Assembly: GCF_014284175.1 (NCBI RefSeq)
Contig: NZ_JACOGA010000027.1
Coordinates: forward strand, 1 to 45,633
Reading direction: 5' to 3'
Source: Affinundibacterium flavidum
GTDB taxonomy: Bacteria; Pseudomonadota; Gammaproteobacteria; Burkholderiales; Burkholderiaceae_D
Length of the DNA stretch: 45,633 bases
How positions within the stretch are numbered: position 1 is the stretch's first letter; each line of letters begins with the position of its first letter. Positions 36,763 through 45,506 of this stretch are shown piece by piece. Made by a program: the position numbers and the translations under genes. The notes beneath the pieces were generated by a model, which saw only the letters and a list, made by a program, of their open reading frames with translations, was not told the origin of the DNA and did not search any database.

Positions 36763-36992
36763 TATGAGAAATACAAAAAGAGGCGCGTATTCTACCGCAA
36801 ATTATGTGCAAGCTCTTTAGCAATTCTTGGCAATTTTGTTGATTTCTTGGATATTTACCTGGTCACTAGCCACGCGAACGCCTATTTTTCATTCCAAAAC
36901 ACACGCTTTAGCTCTATAATCTGATGTTTTACGCCAAGCCAAACCTAATACGTGGCTAGCAAACTTCACATTATTTTTGCATTGAGGAAACC

Positions 36993-37538
36993 ATGAGCGA
37001 CGCCCACGACGAACACGAATCATCGATTAAGACGCCTAAGCAACTGATCGTTGCCGTTCTTGCCGGATTTATCGTCCCTATTTTGATTATTGTGTTGTTG
37101 GTTAAATTTGTTTCCAGCAGCAACTCAGTTGGCGCTGGCTCTAATAGCCAAACGCCAGAAGCGATTGCAGCACGTATCAGCCCAGTAGCAAACGAAGGCT
37201 TTACATTTGTCGATGCAAATGGTCCTAAAGTCTTGCAAACTGGCGAAGCCGTGTATAAAGCAGCTTGTGCAGCTTGTCATGGCACTGGCGCAGCAGGTGC
37301 ACCGAAATTTGGTGATGCAGGTGCTTGGGGTCCACGTATTGCACAAGGCTATGACACTGTCGTGAAACATGCGGTCGAAGGTTTACGTGCGATGCCAGCT
37401 AAAGGTGGCAATCCTGACCTCGACAACATCGAAGTTGCGCGCGCAGTAGTGCACATGGCCAATGCCGGTGGTGCGAAATTTAAAGAACCAGAAGTCAAAG
37501 CATCTGCTTCAGCATCCGCGGAAGCTTCTGCAAAATAA
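36993..37538 (+). CDS. Membrane-anchored c-type cytochrome, c5-like
   Basis: A 181-residue monohaem cytochrome. It has a cytoplasmic N-terminal tail, one membrane helix at about 18-40, and a periplasmic haem domain with CAACH (C92, C95, H96) and the axial Met134 in LRAMPAKGG. This is the cytochrome c5/c555 pattern of small electron carriers. The C-terminus ends in an Ala/Ser run, KASASASAEASAK, beyond the folded domain. The start is ATG with GAGGAA upstream. The gene is monocistronic, with a strong terminator at 37557-37586. It probably passes electrons between respiratory complexes and terminal oxidases, though the partner is unknown. Confidence 0.9.
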   Translation: MSDAHDEHESSIKTPKQLIVAVLAGFIVPILIIVLLVKFVSSSNSVGAGSNSQTPEAIAARISPVANEGFTFVDANGPKVLQTGEAVYKAACAACHGTGAAGAPKFGDAGAWGPRIAQGYDTVVKHAVEGLRAMPAKGGNPDLDNIEVARAVVHMANAGGAKFKEPEVKASASASAEASAK

Positions 37539-37556
37539 TTTCTGATTCAGGAGTGC

Positions 37557-37586
37557 AAAAAAGCCAGTCGATTGACTGGCTTTTTT
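37557..37586. terminator. Bidirectional terminator between cytochrome and fadH
   Basis: A 13-bp stem AAAAAAGCCAGTC (37557-37569) pairs with GACTGGCTTTTTT (37574-37586) around the loop GATT. A-runs on one side and T-runs on the other make it work for both convergent genes. Confidence 0.92.
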
Positions 37587-37622
37587 GTTTTTAAAAGCTG
37601 ACTGCGAACCTGACTTCACGCC

Positions 37623-39656
37623 TCACAAAGACGCAGCTAATTCGGCACCTTCTTTAATCGCCCGCTTAGCATCTAATTCGGACGCTAAAGCAGCGCCGCC
37701 TACCTTATGAAAACGTGGGCCTGATGCACTCTCTTGGGTCGGCATCAATTCCGTCAAGGACTCTTGACCTGCACACAAAATCACATGATCCACGTCAAGT
37801 ATCTGCGCTTGTCCGCCTATGCTGATATGCAAACCCTGATCATCAACTTTATGATATTCAACTCCCGCCATCATCTTGACTTTGTTGCGCTGAAGAGTCG
37901 CACGATGTACCCAGCCAGAAGTTTTACCCAAGCCTGCACCGACCTTGCTGGCTTTGCGTTGCAATAAGTAGATATCGCGAATTGGATGCGGTGCAATTGG
38001 CTGCACCAAACCACCATGTTGTTTCGCTTGCAGATCAATACCCCACTCGCCTAGCCAAGTCTCTAGCGGTATCGGTAATGGTGTATTGGCGTCGTGTAAC
38101 AAATACTCCGCCACATCAAAACCAATACCACCGGCACCAACAATCGCCACTTTTTTTCCGACCGCTTTTTTGTGTAGGAGCACGTCAAGGTAGGACATCA
38201 CTTTCGGATGATCGATGCCTTCAATTTTCGGCGTGCGTGGCGTGATGCCAGTCGCGACAATAATATGATCAAAGCCCTGTGCTAGCAATTCTTCCCGCGT
38301 TACGCGCTTGCCCAAATGCAGTTTGACCCCGGTGATTTCCAAACGTTTGCTGAAGTAACGCAGGGTTTCTTTAAACTCTTCTTTGCCCGGGACTTGCATC
38401 GCAATCTTGAATTGTCCACCAACACTGTCAGCACTATCAAACAAGCTGACATCGTGTCCACAAGCTGCTGCCACTGTAGCAGCAGATAATCCCGCTGGTC
38501 CTGCTCCCACCACGGCGACACGCTTCGCGACGGTCTTTTTCAGATACTGCAACTCAGTCTCATGCGCAGCACGTGGATTCACCAAGCAACTGGCGCGTTG
38601 ATTGGAGAAAGTATGATCGAGACAAGCTTGATTACAAGCGATACAGGTATTGATTTCATCAACCCGACCTTCGGCAGCTTTCTTCACAAATTCAGGGTCC
38701 GCCAAGAACGGACGTGCCATCGAGACCATATCGGCGACACCATTGGCGATCAGGTCTTCTGCCTGCGCAGGCATATTGATCCGGTTCGATGCGACAACGG
38801 GAATAGACACCGCTTCTTTTAAGCGCCCAGAAACAGCTGCAAATGCCGCCCGCGGCACCGAGGTGACTATCGTCGGCACCCTTGCTTCATGCCAGCCTAT
38901 GCCGGTATTAAAAATCGTCACGCCCGCTTTTTCCAAAGCCTGTGCAACCGCGACCACTTCGTCCCAGCTATTCCCGCCTTCGACCAAATCTAAAATCGAA
39001 TGACGATACATGATAATAAAATTCGCCCCGACTGCAGCTCGTACACGACGGACGATTTCCACCGGCAAGCGCATACGATTTTCTATAGATCCACCCCAAC
39101 GGTCTGTGCGATGATTCGTCCGCACGCACAAAAATTGATTTAATAAGTAGCCTTCGCTACCCATAATTTCAACGCCGTCATAACCAGATTTTTGTGCCAA
39201 CTTCGCGCAACGCACATAGTCACGTATCGTGCTTTCTATGCCCGCTTCAGTCAATGCTTTCGGTTTGAATTTGGAAATCGGTGCTTTTTTGTCGGAAGCC
39301 GAAACGATGAAGGGCTGATAACCATAACGCCCAGAATGCAGGATCTGCATTACGATCTTGCCGCCTTCTTCATGCACAGCGCGCGTCACTTTGCGGTGAT
39401 TAAAAATATCGCCGAGGCTATTCATCGTGCCACCAAAAGGTAACAGCCAGCCGCGACGATTTGGTGAAATCCCGCCAGTGACGATCAAGCCTACGCCACC
39501 ACGTGCGCGTTCTCTAAAATATTCTGCCAGTTTGCCATATTGATAAAAGCGGTCTTCCAGACCTGTATGCATGGATCCCATCATGACGCGATTGCGCAAT
39601 TGGGTGAAACCTAAATCCAGAGGTTCCAGCAAGTGTGGAAAATGTGCGTTAGACAT
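37623..39656 (-). CDS. fadH: NADPH-dependent 2,4-dienoyl-CoA reductase
   Basis: Reduces 2,4-dienoyl-CoA during breakdown of unsaturated fatty acids. An N-terminal Old Yellow Enzyme barrel (1-330, FMN) is followed by a cysteine cluster, CIACNQACLD to CLVNP (about 336-357), for a 4Fe-4S centre. The second half is an FAD/NAD(P) module, with VAVVGAGPAGLSAA and VAIVGAGGIGFDVAEYL as the two nucleotide loops. 677 residues against 672 in E. coli. All cofactor motifs look intact. It is a single minus-strand gene, convergent with the cytochrome gene. Some relatives reduce trimethylamine or other enones, but the overall match favours FadH. Confidence 0.92.
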   Translation of the reverse strand: MSNAHFPHLLEPLDLGFTQLRNRVMMGSMHTGLEDRFYQYGKLAEYFRERARGGVGLIVTGGISPNRRGWLLPFGGTMNSLGDIFNHRKVTRAVHEEGGKIVMQILHSGRYGYQPFIVSASDKKAPISKFKPKALTEAGIESTIRDYVRCAKLAQKSGYDGVEIMGSEGYLLNQFLCVRTNHRTDRWGGSIENRMRLPVEIVRRVRAAVGANFIIMYRHSILDLVEGGNSWDEVVAVAQALEKAGVTIFNTGIGWHEARVPTIVTSVPRAAFAAVSGRLKEAVSIPVVASNRINMPAQAEDLIANGVADMVSMARPFLADPEFVKKAAEGRVDEINTCIACNQACLDHTFSNQRASCLVNPRAAHETELQYLKKTVAKRVAVVGAGPAGLSAATVAAACGHDVSLFDSADSVGGQFKIAMQVPGKEEFKETLRYFSKRLEITGVKLHLGKRVTREELLAQGFDHIIVATGITPRTPKIEGIDHPKVMSYLDVLLHKKAVGKKVAIVGAGGIGFDVAEYLLHDANTPLPIPLETWLGEWGIDLQAKQHGGLVQPIAPHPIRDIYLLQRKASKVGAGLGKTSGWVHRATLQRNKVKMMAGVEYHKVDDQGLHISIGGQAQILDVDHVILCAGQESLTELMPTQESASGPRFHKVGGAALASELDAKRAIKEGAELAASL

Positions 39657-39871
39657 ATACGACCCTATTCAAAAAGCAAGACAAATAGCAAGATCGGACA
39701 AGAATACACAAGCTGACTAAAAATGGCGACGATTTAGCTAGGTGAGATTCTCTAAAATGCACAAGAGAATTTATCTAAATGGCAAGCGCAAGACAGTTTG
39801 CACGAGCGATCTCTCAAAATAAAATCGTACATCGCACTTATCCAGAACAAATAGTGTGGGCTAAGCGAAAC

Positions 39872-40276
39872 TCAGCGGCAAGAATGGCGCAAAATTTCCA
39901 AAGCAATCTGCGGCTGAATTTTAAAGGCACTAAAGTCATCCTGAAAATACGCCTTGTAGGCTGGCATTTGATCCAGCTCATCGGCGCTCAGATGACGAAA
40001 CCCCATATTCCAGTGCATGAACGCACGTTCCTCTATTGTTTGCTCTAACAATAAAGTCACGTGCTGGTGACGGTTATCGTGTTTGATGTGTTCAAATGTT
40101 TGGTGAACTTGTTTGGGTTCGCCTTCCAACACTTGCAGAAACCGGCCATTCGCATACAACAAATGCCCGGTAATCATATGTGCGGTATTGTTTCTGACAG
40201 CATGACTATGAATAGACGTCAACACCGATTCATCGCCGACTAAACGACTGGCATATACCAACTGTATCACAGACAT
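39872..40276 (-). CDS. Short BLUF-domain blue-light sensor
   Basis: A 134-residue protein that is almost only a BLUF domain (FAD-binding blue-light sensor). The flavin-site residues are Y8 in LVYAS, N30, Q48 in FLQVLEG, and W89/M91 in HWNMGF. Their spacings (N30 to Q48, Q48 to M91) match those of the cyanobacterial PixD protein. There is no output domain; only about 35 residues follow the core, so it should act by binding a partner. It lies between the zinc protease gene (93 bp upstream) and fadH on the same strand. Confidence 0.9.
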   Translation of the reverse strand: MSVIQLVYASRLVGDESVLTSIHSHAVRNNTAHMITGHLLYANGRFLQVLEGEPKQVHQTFEHIKHDNRHQHVTLLLEQTIEERAFMHWNMGFRHLSADELDQMPAYKAYFQDDFSAFKIQPQIALEILRHSCR

Positions 40277-40369
40277 TTGAGCTCCCAGACAAGTTTAGAA
40301 CTATTCATTCCATTCTACGCCTGAATTTTCGCGATAGCCAAATCTCCTTCAGATTGTCCCCTGATCCAA

Positions 40370-42871
40370 CTATATCGGCGCACCCGGTGGTATCGCTGGC
40401 AAGGCACGCAACTTCACGCTACCCGGCTCACGCAGATACGACAAGACAAATTCTGCAGCCTGGCGACGACTGCTGGCATTACTGCCTTTACCCGGATTTT
40501 TTTGCAGCCATACTGCAAGTTCATGGACGCTCTGACGCACTTCCGCCTGCACTTGCGGATGCAAACGACCGCTATCGATCAGATTTAATACGGCATCAAG
40601 CACTACCCAATTGGCGGCTAACTGTACCGCTTCACCAGCCACGATGGAAGCCGGAATGGCGTCACGTTTCCAGGTTTGATCAAACACCATCTGCAAGCTT
40701 TCTTGTACGCCTAACTGTTGGGTATCACGTGCATGTTGCCAAGCCAGACGATTAAAGCGCGCGGCATCAAATAAAAATAAACTACTTTGCGCAGCACCCG
40801 CTTCTACTGCCGACAGCGCATCAAAAATCACATTCATCCGTCCAGAAAAATATTCTGGTGTACGGCTATAGCCCTCCGATGGCGGCGTCAAAATATCTAA
40901 GACGTTTTGCGGCAGAGCGAGATTCTCTGCACGCAGACTACTAGTCATTTTCTGCAATGCCTGACGCTGCACACTAGCTGCAACCGGCTTGCTGCCGGCT
41001 TGCACTCTGCCTGCATTGGCATCGCCCGCTAAACCGTATTCATAGTCAGCACCCGCAATCAAACGAGCCACTGCTTCTAACTGATAACGATGCAGCAAAT
41101 ACACGGGCACCAGACGCGCCTCTAATTCGCCTAATTGACGCTGAGGCGGCAACACGGCGGTTGAGAAATTCGTTAATGCACGTTGACGCACTTGCATTAA
41201 TTGATCATAGGTCTTAATCGAATCTGCACCAAAATCCCATAGCAAACCATTGGGATGCGCAGCACCCGACGAGCGCGAATCACTGTCGGCGACATATTGC
41301 AGACCTGCTGCTTTCGCTTCTTGTCGTAGTTTAGCCAAAGCCTGTGCTTCATCTTGCCCAGGGAAATTTGCATACAAATGCTTGATCACAAAATCATCCC
41401 ACGGTCCCACCCCAACACCATAGGCATTCTTTAATTCTGGCTCACCTTGAGAATTCAAGCTAACGATAGGATGCGGATAATCCATCACCGAACCATTTCC
41501 CTGGCGGCTAGGTGCAAAATTATGCGCAATACCCAAGGTGTGTCCGACTTCATGGGCGGCTAATTGACGCAAACGCGCTAAGGCCATTTGTTCTGCCGCG
41601 TTTTTCTTTTCTGCGCTACTGGCTTTGCCGTACGGCGCGAGCAAACTCTCCGCAATCAAAATATCTTGGCGTACTCGTTGCGATCCCAGCGTCACTGCGC
41701 CTTTAATAATTTCACCCGTGCGTGGATCGGAAACCGCATTGCCGTAAGACCAGCCACGCGTAGCGCGATGCACCCACATAATGGTGTTGTAACGGATGTC
41801 CATAGGGTCGACACCCTCGGGCAATAACTCGACTCTGTAGGCGTCTTTAAAACCTGCTTTTTTGAATGCACTACTCCACCACCGCGCGCCATCCAGCAAT
41901 GCAGAACGCACCGGTTCTGGGGCACCACGATCGAGGTAATACACAATAGGTTTCTTGACCGGGCTGATTGCTGCTGACGGATCAGTTTTTTCTAAACGGT
42001 GTCGCAACTGCCACTGCACATTGATGCTATCGGCTAGTGGTGTAGCAAAGTCCATGCGCTCGCTGTCGATGCCGCCCGAACCCGGATGATAGCTGCGCGC
42101 TGTATAGCCTTCTGGCAGACGTATCAAACTGATGTGCTGATGTATGCGCAAACTCTTGGCATCGGCTGCCACTTGACGCACGTATTGGCCTTCACCACTG
42201 CCAGCAAAAGTCAGCAGCGCTTCCAATTCCGTATTATCCGGAAAGCTTTTCGCTTGTTGACTCAAAACCGTGCTGCGTTTGTCATCCACCGCATAATTAC
42301 CCTGACGGCTACGCGTTAAACTATCCACAACGCCATGCCGATCAGCAAGCAAAAAAGAAGAAAAATCCACGAGGTGACGCCCATCTTCACTCGCCAAAAT
42401 ATCGCCCGCCCACAACACTGCGCCAGCAAAAGCCTCACGTACCGATGCACGTTCATCCGCATTGACCGAATCCGCGACAAAGTGGGTATTTTCCTGCATC
42501 AAAAATAGACGCTTACCATGCCGTTCAAAATGCACCAATTTACTACTACCGACCTGACCACGATCTAAACCAATATCATTCGACCCCAAAGCAAATGGTA
42601 GAGAACTGACTAGCAAAAATGCCTTGTTTAACTCGGGCACCGCCATCAAAATTTTTGCTTGTTCAGGCTGAGTCCATAACTCAAACAAGCCACTTTGCTT
42701 CTTCATGCCCGCCGTATGTTGAGCGAATCCGGCATTCGCCGAAACACCCGCGCTCGCCGCAGTTGGACTATTTTGTGCATGCGCCAGTGACACGGTGAAT
42801 GAGGTCGCCGTCGCGAAGACCAGGCTAGACGTAATTAAATTAAGAGTGAAGCGAGACGGTAAAGCTGGCAT
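40370..42871 (-). CDS. Periplasmic zinc metalloprotease, DUF5117 type
   Basis: An 833-residue exported protein. The signal peptide (about 1-32) ends SLAHAQN. A long N-terminal beta-rich region resembles the DUF5117/DUF5118 segments. The catalytic site HEVGHTLGIAH (H440, E441, H444, H450) is followed by SVMDYP as the Met-turn, a metzincin layout. The C-terminal 250 residues are helical (DUF4953-like). Such proteins are widespread in Bacteroidetes and Proteobacteria, and their targets are unknown. It is the first gene of a minus-strand series with the BLUF gene. Confidence 0.85.
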   Translation of the reverse strand: MPALPSRFTLNLITSSLVFATATSFTVSLAHAQNSPTAASAGVSANAGFAQHTAGMKKQSGLFELWTQPEQAKILMAVPELNKAFLLVSSLPFALGSNDIGLDRGQVGSSKLVHFERHGKRLFLMQENTHFVADSVNADERASVREAFAGAVLWAGDILASEDGRHLVDFSSFLLADRHGVVDSLTRSRQGNYAVDDKRSTVLSQQAKSFPDNTELEALLTFAGSGEGQYVRQVAADAKSLRIHQHISLIRLPEGYTARSYHPGSGGIDSERMDFATPLADSINVQWQLRHRLEKTDPSAAISPVKKPIVYYLDRGAPEPVRSALLDGARWWSSAFKKAGFKDAYRVELLPEGVDPMDIRYNTIMWVHRATRGWSYGNAVSDPRTGEIIKGAVTLGSQRVRQDILIAESLLAPYGKASSAEKKNAAEQMALARLRQLAAHEVGHTLGIAHNFAPSRQGNGSVMDYPHPIVSLNSQGEPELKNAYGVGVGPWDDFVIKHLYANFPGQDEAQALAKLRQEAKAAGLQYVADSDSRSSGAAHPNGLLWDFGADSIKTYDQLMQVRQRALTNFSTAVLPPQRQLGELEARLVPVYLLHRYQLEAVARLIAGADYEYGLAGDANAGRVQAGSKPVAASVQRQALQKMTSSLRAENLALPQNVLDILTPPSEGYSRTPEYFSGRMNVIFDALSAVEAGAAQSSLFLFDAARFNRLAWQHARDTQQLGVQESLQMVFDQTWKRDAIPASIVAGEAVQLAANWVVLDAVLNLIDSGRLHPQVQAEVRQSVHELAVWLQKNPGKGSNASSRRQAAEFVLSYLREPGSVKLRALPAIPPGAPI

Positions 42872-43271
42872 AGATTGTCCTTAATGAACCGCTGAGTGAA
42901 ATATGGGGCAATGTTTTGACACTGAAAAATATAAAATAGTTGCCACTATATTCCGAAATTAAAAGCAAAAACTATCTATCCCGAAATCGGCGGAATCTTT
43001 CCAAACTTCGGGTCATTTTGACAGCGAACGAAACAACAGATTGTCGTGAAATATGAAGTATCTGTAGGCAAACTTGCTGGAGAAGAAGAAAAACTCAGTT
43101 TTCTGCAAACGCCTTTGCTACAATCGATTCAGAAACTGAGCTTGTACGCATGACTTAGATTGACGCGGCTTAGCGTCAAGCTCAACCAAGAAATTCAACA
43201 AGAATTTTTGATAAGAAAGATCGCTTGAGAAACTGGCAAAAACAGTTAAGTGGTTCTCAACTTACATTCCT
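42872..43271. other. Divergent intergenic region, protease and solute-binding protein
   Basis: A 400-bp region with no gene. It has a 7-bp hairpin, TTGACGC (43160-43166) against GCGTCAA (43173-43179), about 95 bp before the rightward start, which might be an operator. No promoter boxes can be assigned with confidence. Confidence 0.35.
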
Positions 43272-44087
43272 ATGCGTTCACAGTCTCCTCTCTGGCAATT
43301 CGGCATATCACTCTACCGTGTAGTCATTGCCGCGACGATTTTCGGTCTGTCTATCAATAATGCTGCAGCGCAGGAGACCGTCTATCTCCAGACCATAGAA
43401 GAATTTGATCGCGATGGGAAGCCCGTGCCTTTGGCAAAACCAAATCTCGAATTGCTACGCTACATTGCAAAAGATTTGAATCTGCAATTTGACGTCAAAC
43501 GGGTACCGTGGAAACGCGCCATGGACAATGCACTCGCCAGCGACATCGTATTGATGGGTATGTCTATCACGACAGAACGTAAGAAAAAGTTTATATTTTC
43601 TGACCCCATTAATGCCAATGGTAATTGGTTAATTACGCGCTGCGATGCCAAATTTAAGTTTGATAGTTTGAATGATCTCAAAGGTAAATTGATCGGCGTC
43701 GTGCTTGGCACCAGTGCTGGCGAAGAATTCGATGCACAAATGAATACGCTATTCAAAATTGAAAATGACACGGGCGCGGGGATTTCACGCCTACAAAAAT
43801 TAATGGCAAAACGCATGGATGCATTGGTTTGGTACGGGATCACTAGTAGCTACCAGGATATGCAAGCCCAGATCAACCGTAACTATGCGTCACAAAAATT
43901 GCCAAACGATACTGACACTTCGCAACCGTTTTGCGTACTGCCCCGCCCCATATCCATCGTTAGCAATCATTTCGCAATGCGTATCAATTCTGATAATCAA
44001 CGCTTGCTAGAGCGCATCAATCAAGCACTACAGCGGGGACGCAAAGTAGGTGTGATTCCGCCAGTTCGTGCAACAAATTTGGATTAA
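43272..44087 (+). CDS. Periplasmic solute-binding protein, family 3
   Basis: A 271-residue exported protein of the extracellular solute-binding family 3 type. The signal peptide ends near residue 34 (NNAAAQE). The lobe I pattern NLELLRYIAKDLNLQFDVKRVPWKRAMDNA and the hinge strand LKGKLIGVVLGTSAGEEFD are typical. The usual ABC permease and ATPase genes are absent here, so it may be a sensory or orphan binding protein. Ligand unknown. The MATE gene starts 45 bp downstream, suggesting co-transcription. Confidence 0.82.
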   Translation: MRSQSPLWQFGISLYRVVIAATIFGLSINNAAAQETVYLQTIEEFDRDGKPVPLAKPNLELLRYIAKDLNLQFDVKRVPWKRAMDNALASDIVLMGMSITTERKKKFIFSDPINANGNWLITRCDAKFKFDSLNDLKGKLIGVVLGTSAGEEFDAQMNTLFKIENDTGAGISRLQKLMAKRMDALVWYGITSSYQDMQAQINRNYASQKLPNDTDTSQPFCVLPRPISIVSNHFAMRINSDNQRLLERINQALQRGRKVGVIPPVRATNLD

Positions 44088-44132
44088 TCCGCTACACTGC
44101 CGTTTGTTCAGATGTTTTAGGCAGATTGATTC

Positions 44133-45485
44133 ATGACTGGTACTCACACAATTCAAGGCAAATTTGTCCATGGCTCGACCATGCGACATGTCATCAATAT
44201 GACAGCGACCGGCTCCATCGGTTTGATTGCCGTTTTCTTAGTAGACGTATTAAACCTGCTGTATATCTCGCAGTTAGGCAAACCCGAACTAGCGGCGGCC
44301 ATTGGTTATGCCAGTACCTTATTATTTTTTCACACGTCGATTGCGATTGGCTTATCGATCGCCACCACAGCGACCGTATCAAGAGCAATCGGCAGTGGCG
44401 ATATCAATCTGAGTAAGCAACTCGCTGCGACTTCTTTGATATTAATCAGTGGCATCAGTCTGGTGCTCACATTGGTGACTTATCCGCTACTTGATGGCTT
44501 ACTCAGCCTGCTGGGTGCGCAAGCAGAAACAGCCAGTCTGGCGAAACGGTTTTGCCAATTCGTATTGCCATCGATTCCTTTGATTAGCTTGGGGATGGGG
44601 CTTAGCTCCATATTGCGCGCTTTGGGAGATGGTAAGCGGGCGATGTTTGTCACTTTAGGTGCGGCAATTGCCACCGCCATTTTAGATCCCTTATTTATTT
44701 TTGTATTTCAGTGGGGATTGGATGGAGCGGCATACGCCAATGTCTGCGCACGTGCAGTCTTATGCGGTATCGGTACGTATAGCGTACTGCGGATTCATCA
44801 TTTCTATCTCGCCCCATGTAAACAAGTTTTTCAACGTGGCATGCAAGCTTTTGGCACGATTGGTATTCCAGCTATCTTAACGAATATCGCCACCCCTGTC
44901 GGAAATGCCGCGGTCACTTCTTTCATCGCCAAGTATGGCGATCAGGCAGTGGCTGGTTGGGCGGTGGTTTCGCGTTTGATCCCGATGGCATTTGCTGGAT
45001 TATTTGCGCTATCGGGCGCGATTGGCCCTATCCTAGGACAAAATCTTGGTGCGAAGCGATTTGACCGCCTGCGCTCAACGATGCGCGATAGCTTGAAGCT
45101 GACTTTATTTTATGTGCTGATCGTTTGGTTTTTGCTGGCAATTTCCAGCCACTTGATCGCACGGGCGTTTGGCGCACAAGGTATCGCAGCGGATGTGATC
45201 GTATTTTTCTGCATCTTCGTCGCCGGCAGTTTTCTGTTTAACGGTAGCCTGTTTGTGGCGAATGCAGCCTTTAATAATCTCGGCTATCCCTTATATTCCA
45301 CCATGCTCAACTGGGGACGTTCGACCATCGGTGTCATTCCCTTTGTTTGGTTGGGCGGGCAATGGTTCGGTGCACGCGGCGTGATTGCTGGGTATGGTTT
45401 AGGCGTGATCTTTTTTGGCGTGGCCGGCGTGTGGTTATGTTTCCGGGTCTTGGAAAAATTAGAACAAAAGCATTGCGAAGCGTAA
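44133..45485 (+). CDS. MATE family efflux transporter
   Basis: A 450-residue inner-membrane protein with about 12 hydrophobic segments in two related halves, as in multidrug and toxic compound extrusion (MATE) exporters. Typical sequences include the first-half SIGLIAVFLVDVLNLLYIS and, in the second half, ATPVGNAAVTSFIAKYGDQAVAGWAVVSRL and the ALSGAIGPILGQNLGAKRF stretch. Proton- or sodium-driven export of cationic compounds is the family role; the substrate here is unknown. It is complete, and the IS element begins only 21 bp after its stop codon. Confidence 0.9.
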   Translation: MTGTHTIQGKFVHGSTMRHVINMTATGSIGLIAVFLVDVLNLLYISQLGKPELAAAIGYASTLLFFHTSIAIGLSIATTATVSRAIGSGDINLSKQLAATSLILISGISLVLTLVTYPLLDGLLSLLGAQAETASLAKRFCQFVLPSIPLISLGMGLSSILRALGDGKRAMFVTLGAAIATAILDPLFIFVFQWGLDGAAYANVCARAVLCGIGTYSVLRIHHFYLAPCKQVFQRGMQAFGTIGIPAILTNIATPVGNAAVTSFIAKYGDQAVAGWAVVSRLIPMAFAGLFALSGAIGPILGQNLGAKRFDRLRSTMRDSLKLTLFYVLIVWFLLAISSHLIARAFGAQGIAADVIVFFCIFVAGSFLFNGSLFVANAAFNNLGYPLYSTMLNWGRSTIGVIPFVWLGGQWFGARGVIAGYGLGVIFFGVAGVWLCFRVLEKLEQKHCEA

Positions 45486-45506
45486 TGCAGCTTTGTTCAA
45501 TTACCG

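Noticed and set aside
36685..36924. 79-codon plus-strand frame
   Set aside because: It runs antisense through the tRNA-Arg gene, and the opening residues are just translated tRNA.
39745..39772. Hairpin ATTCTCT/AGAGAAT as a BLUF gene terminator
   Set aside because: The stem is only seven pairs, lacks a U-run on the minus strand and is about 100 bp past the stop codon.
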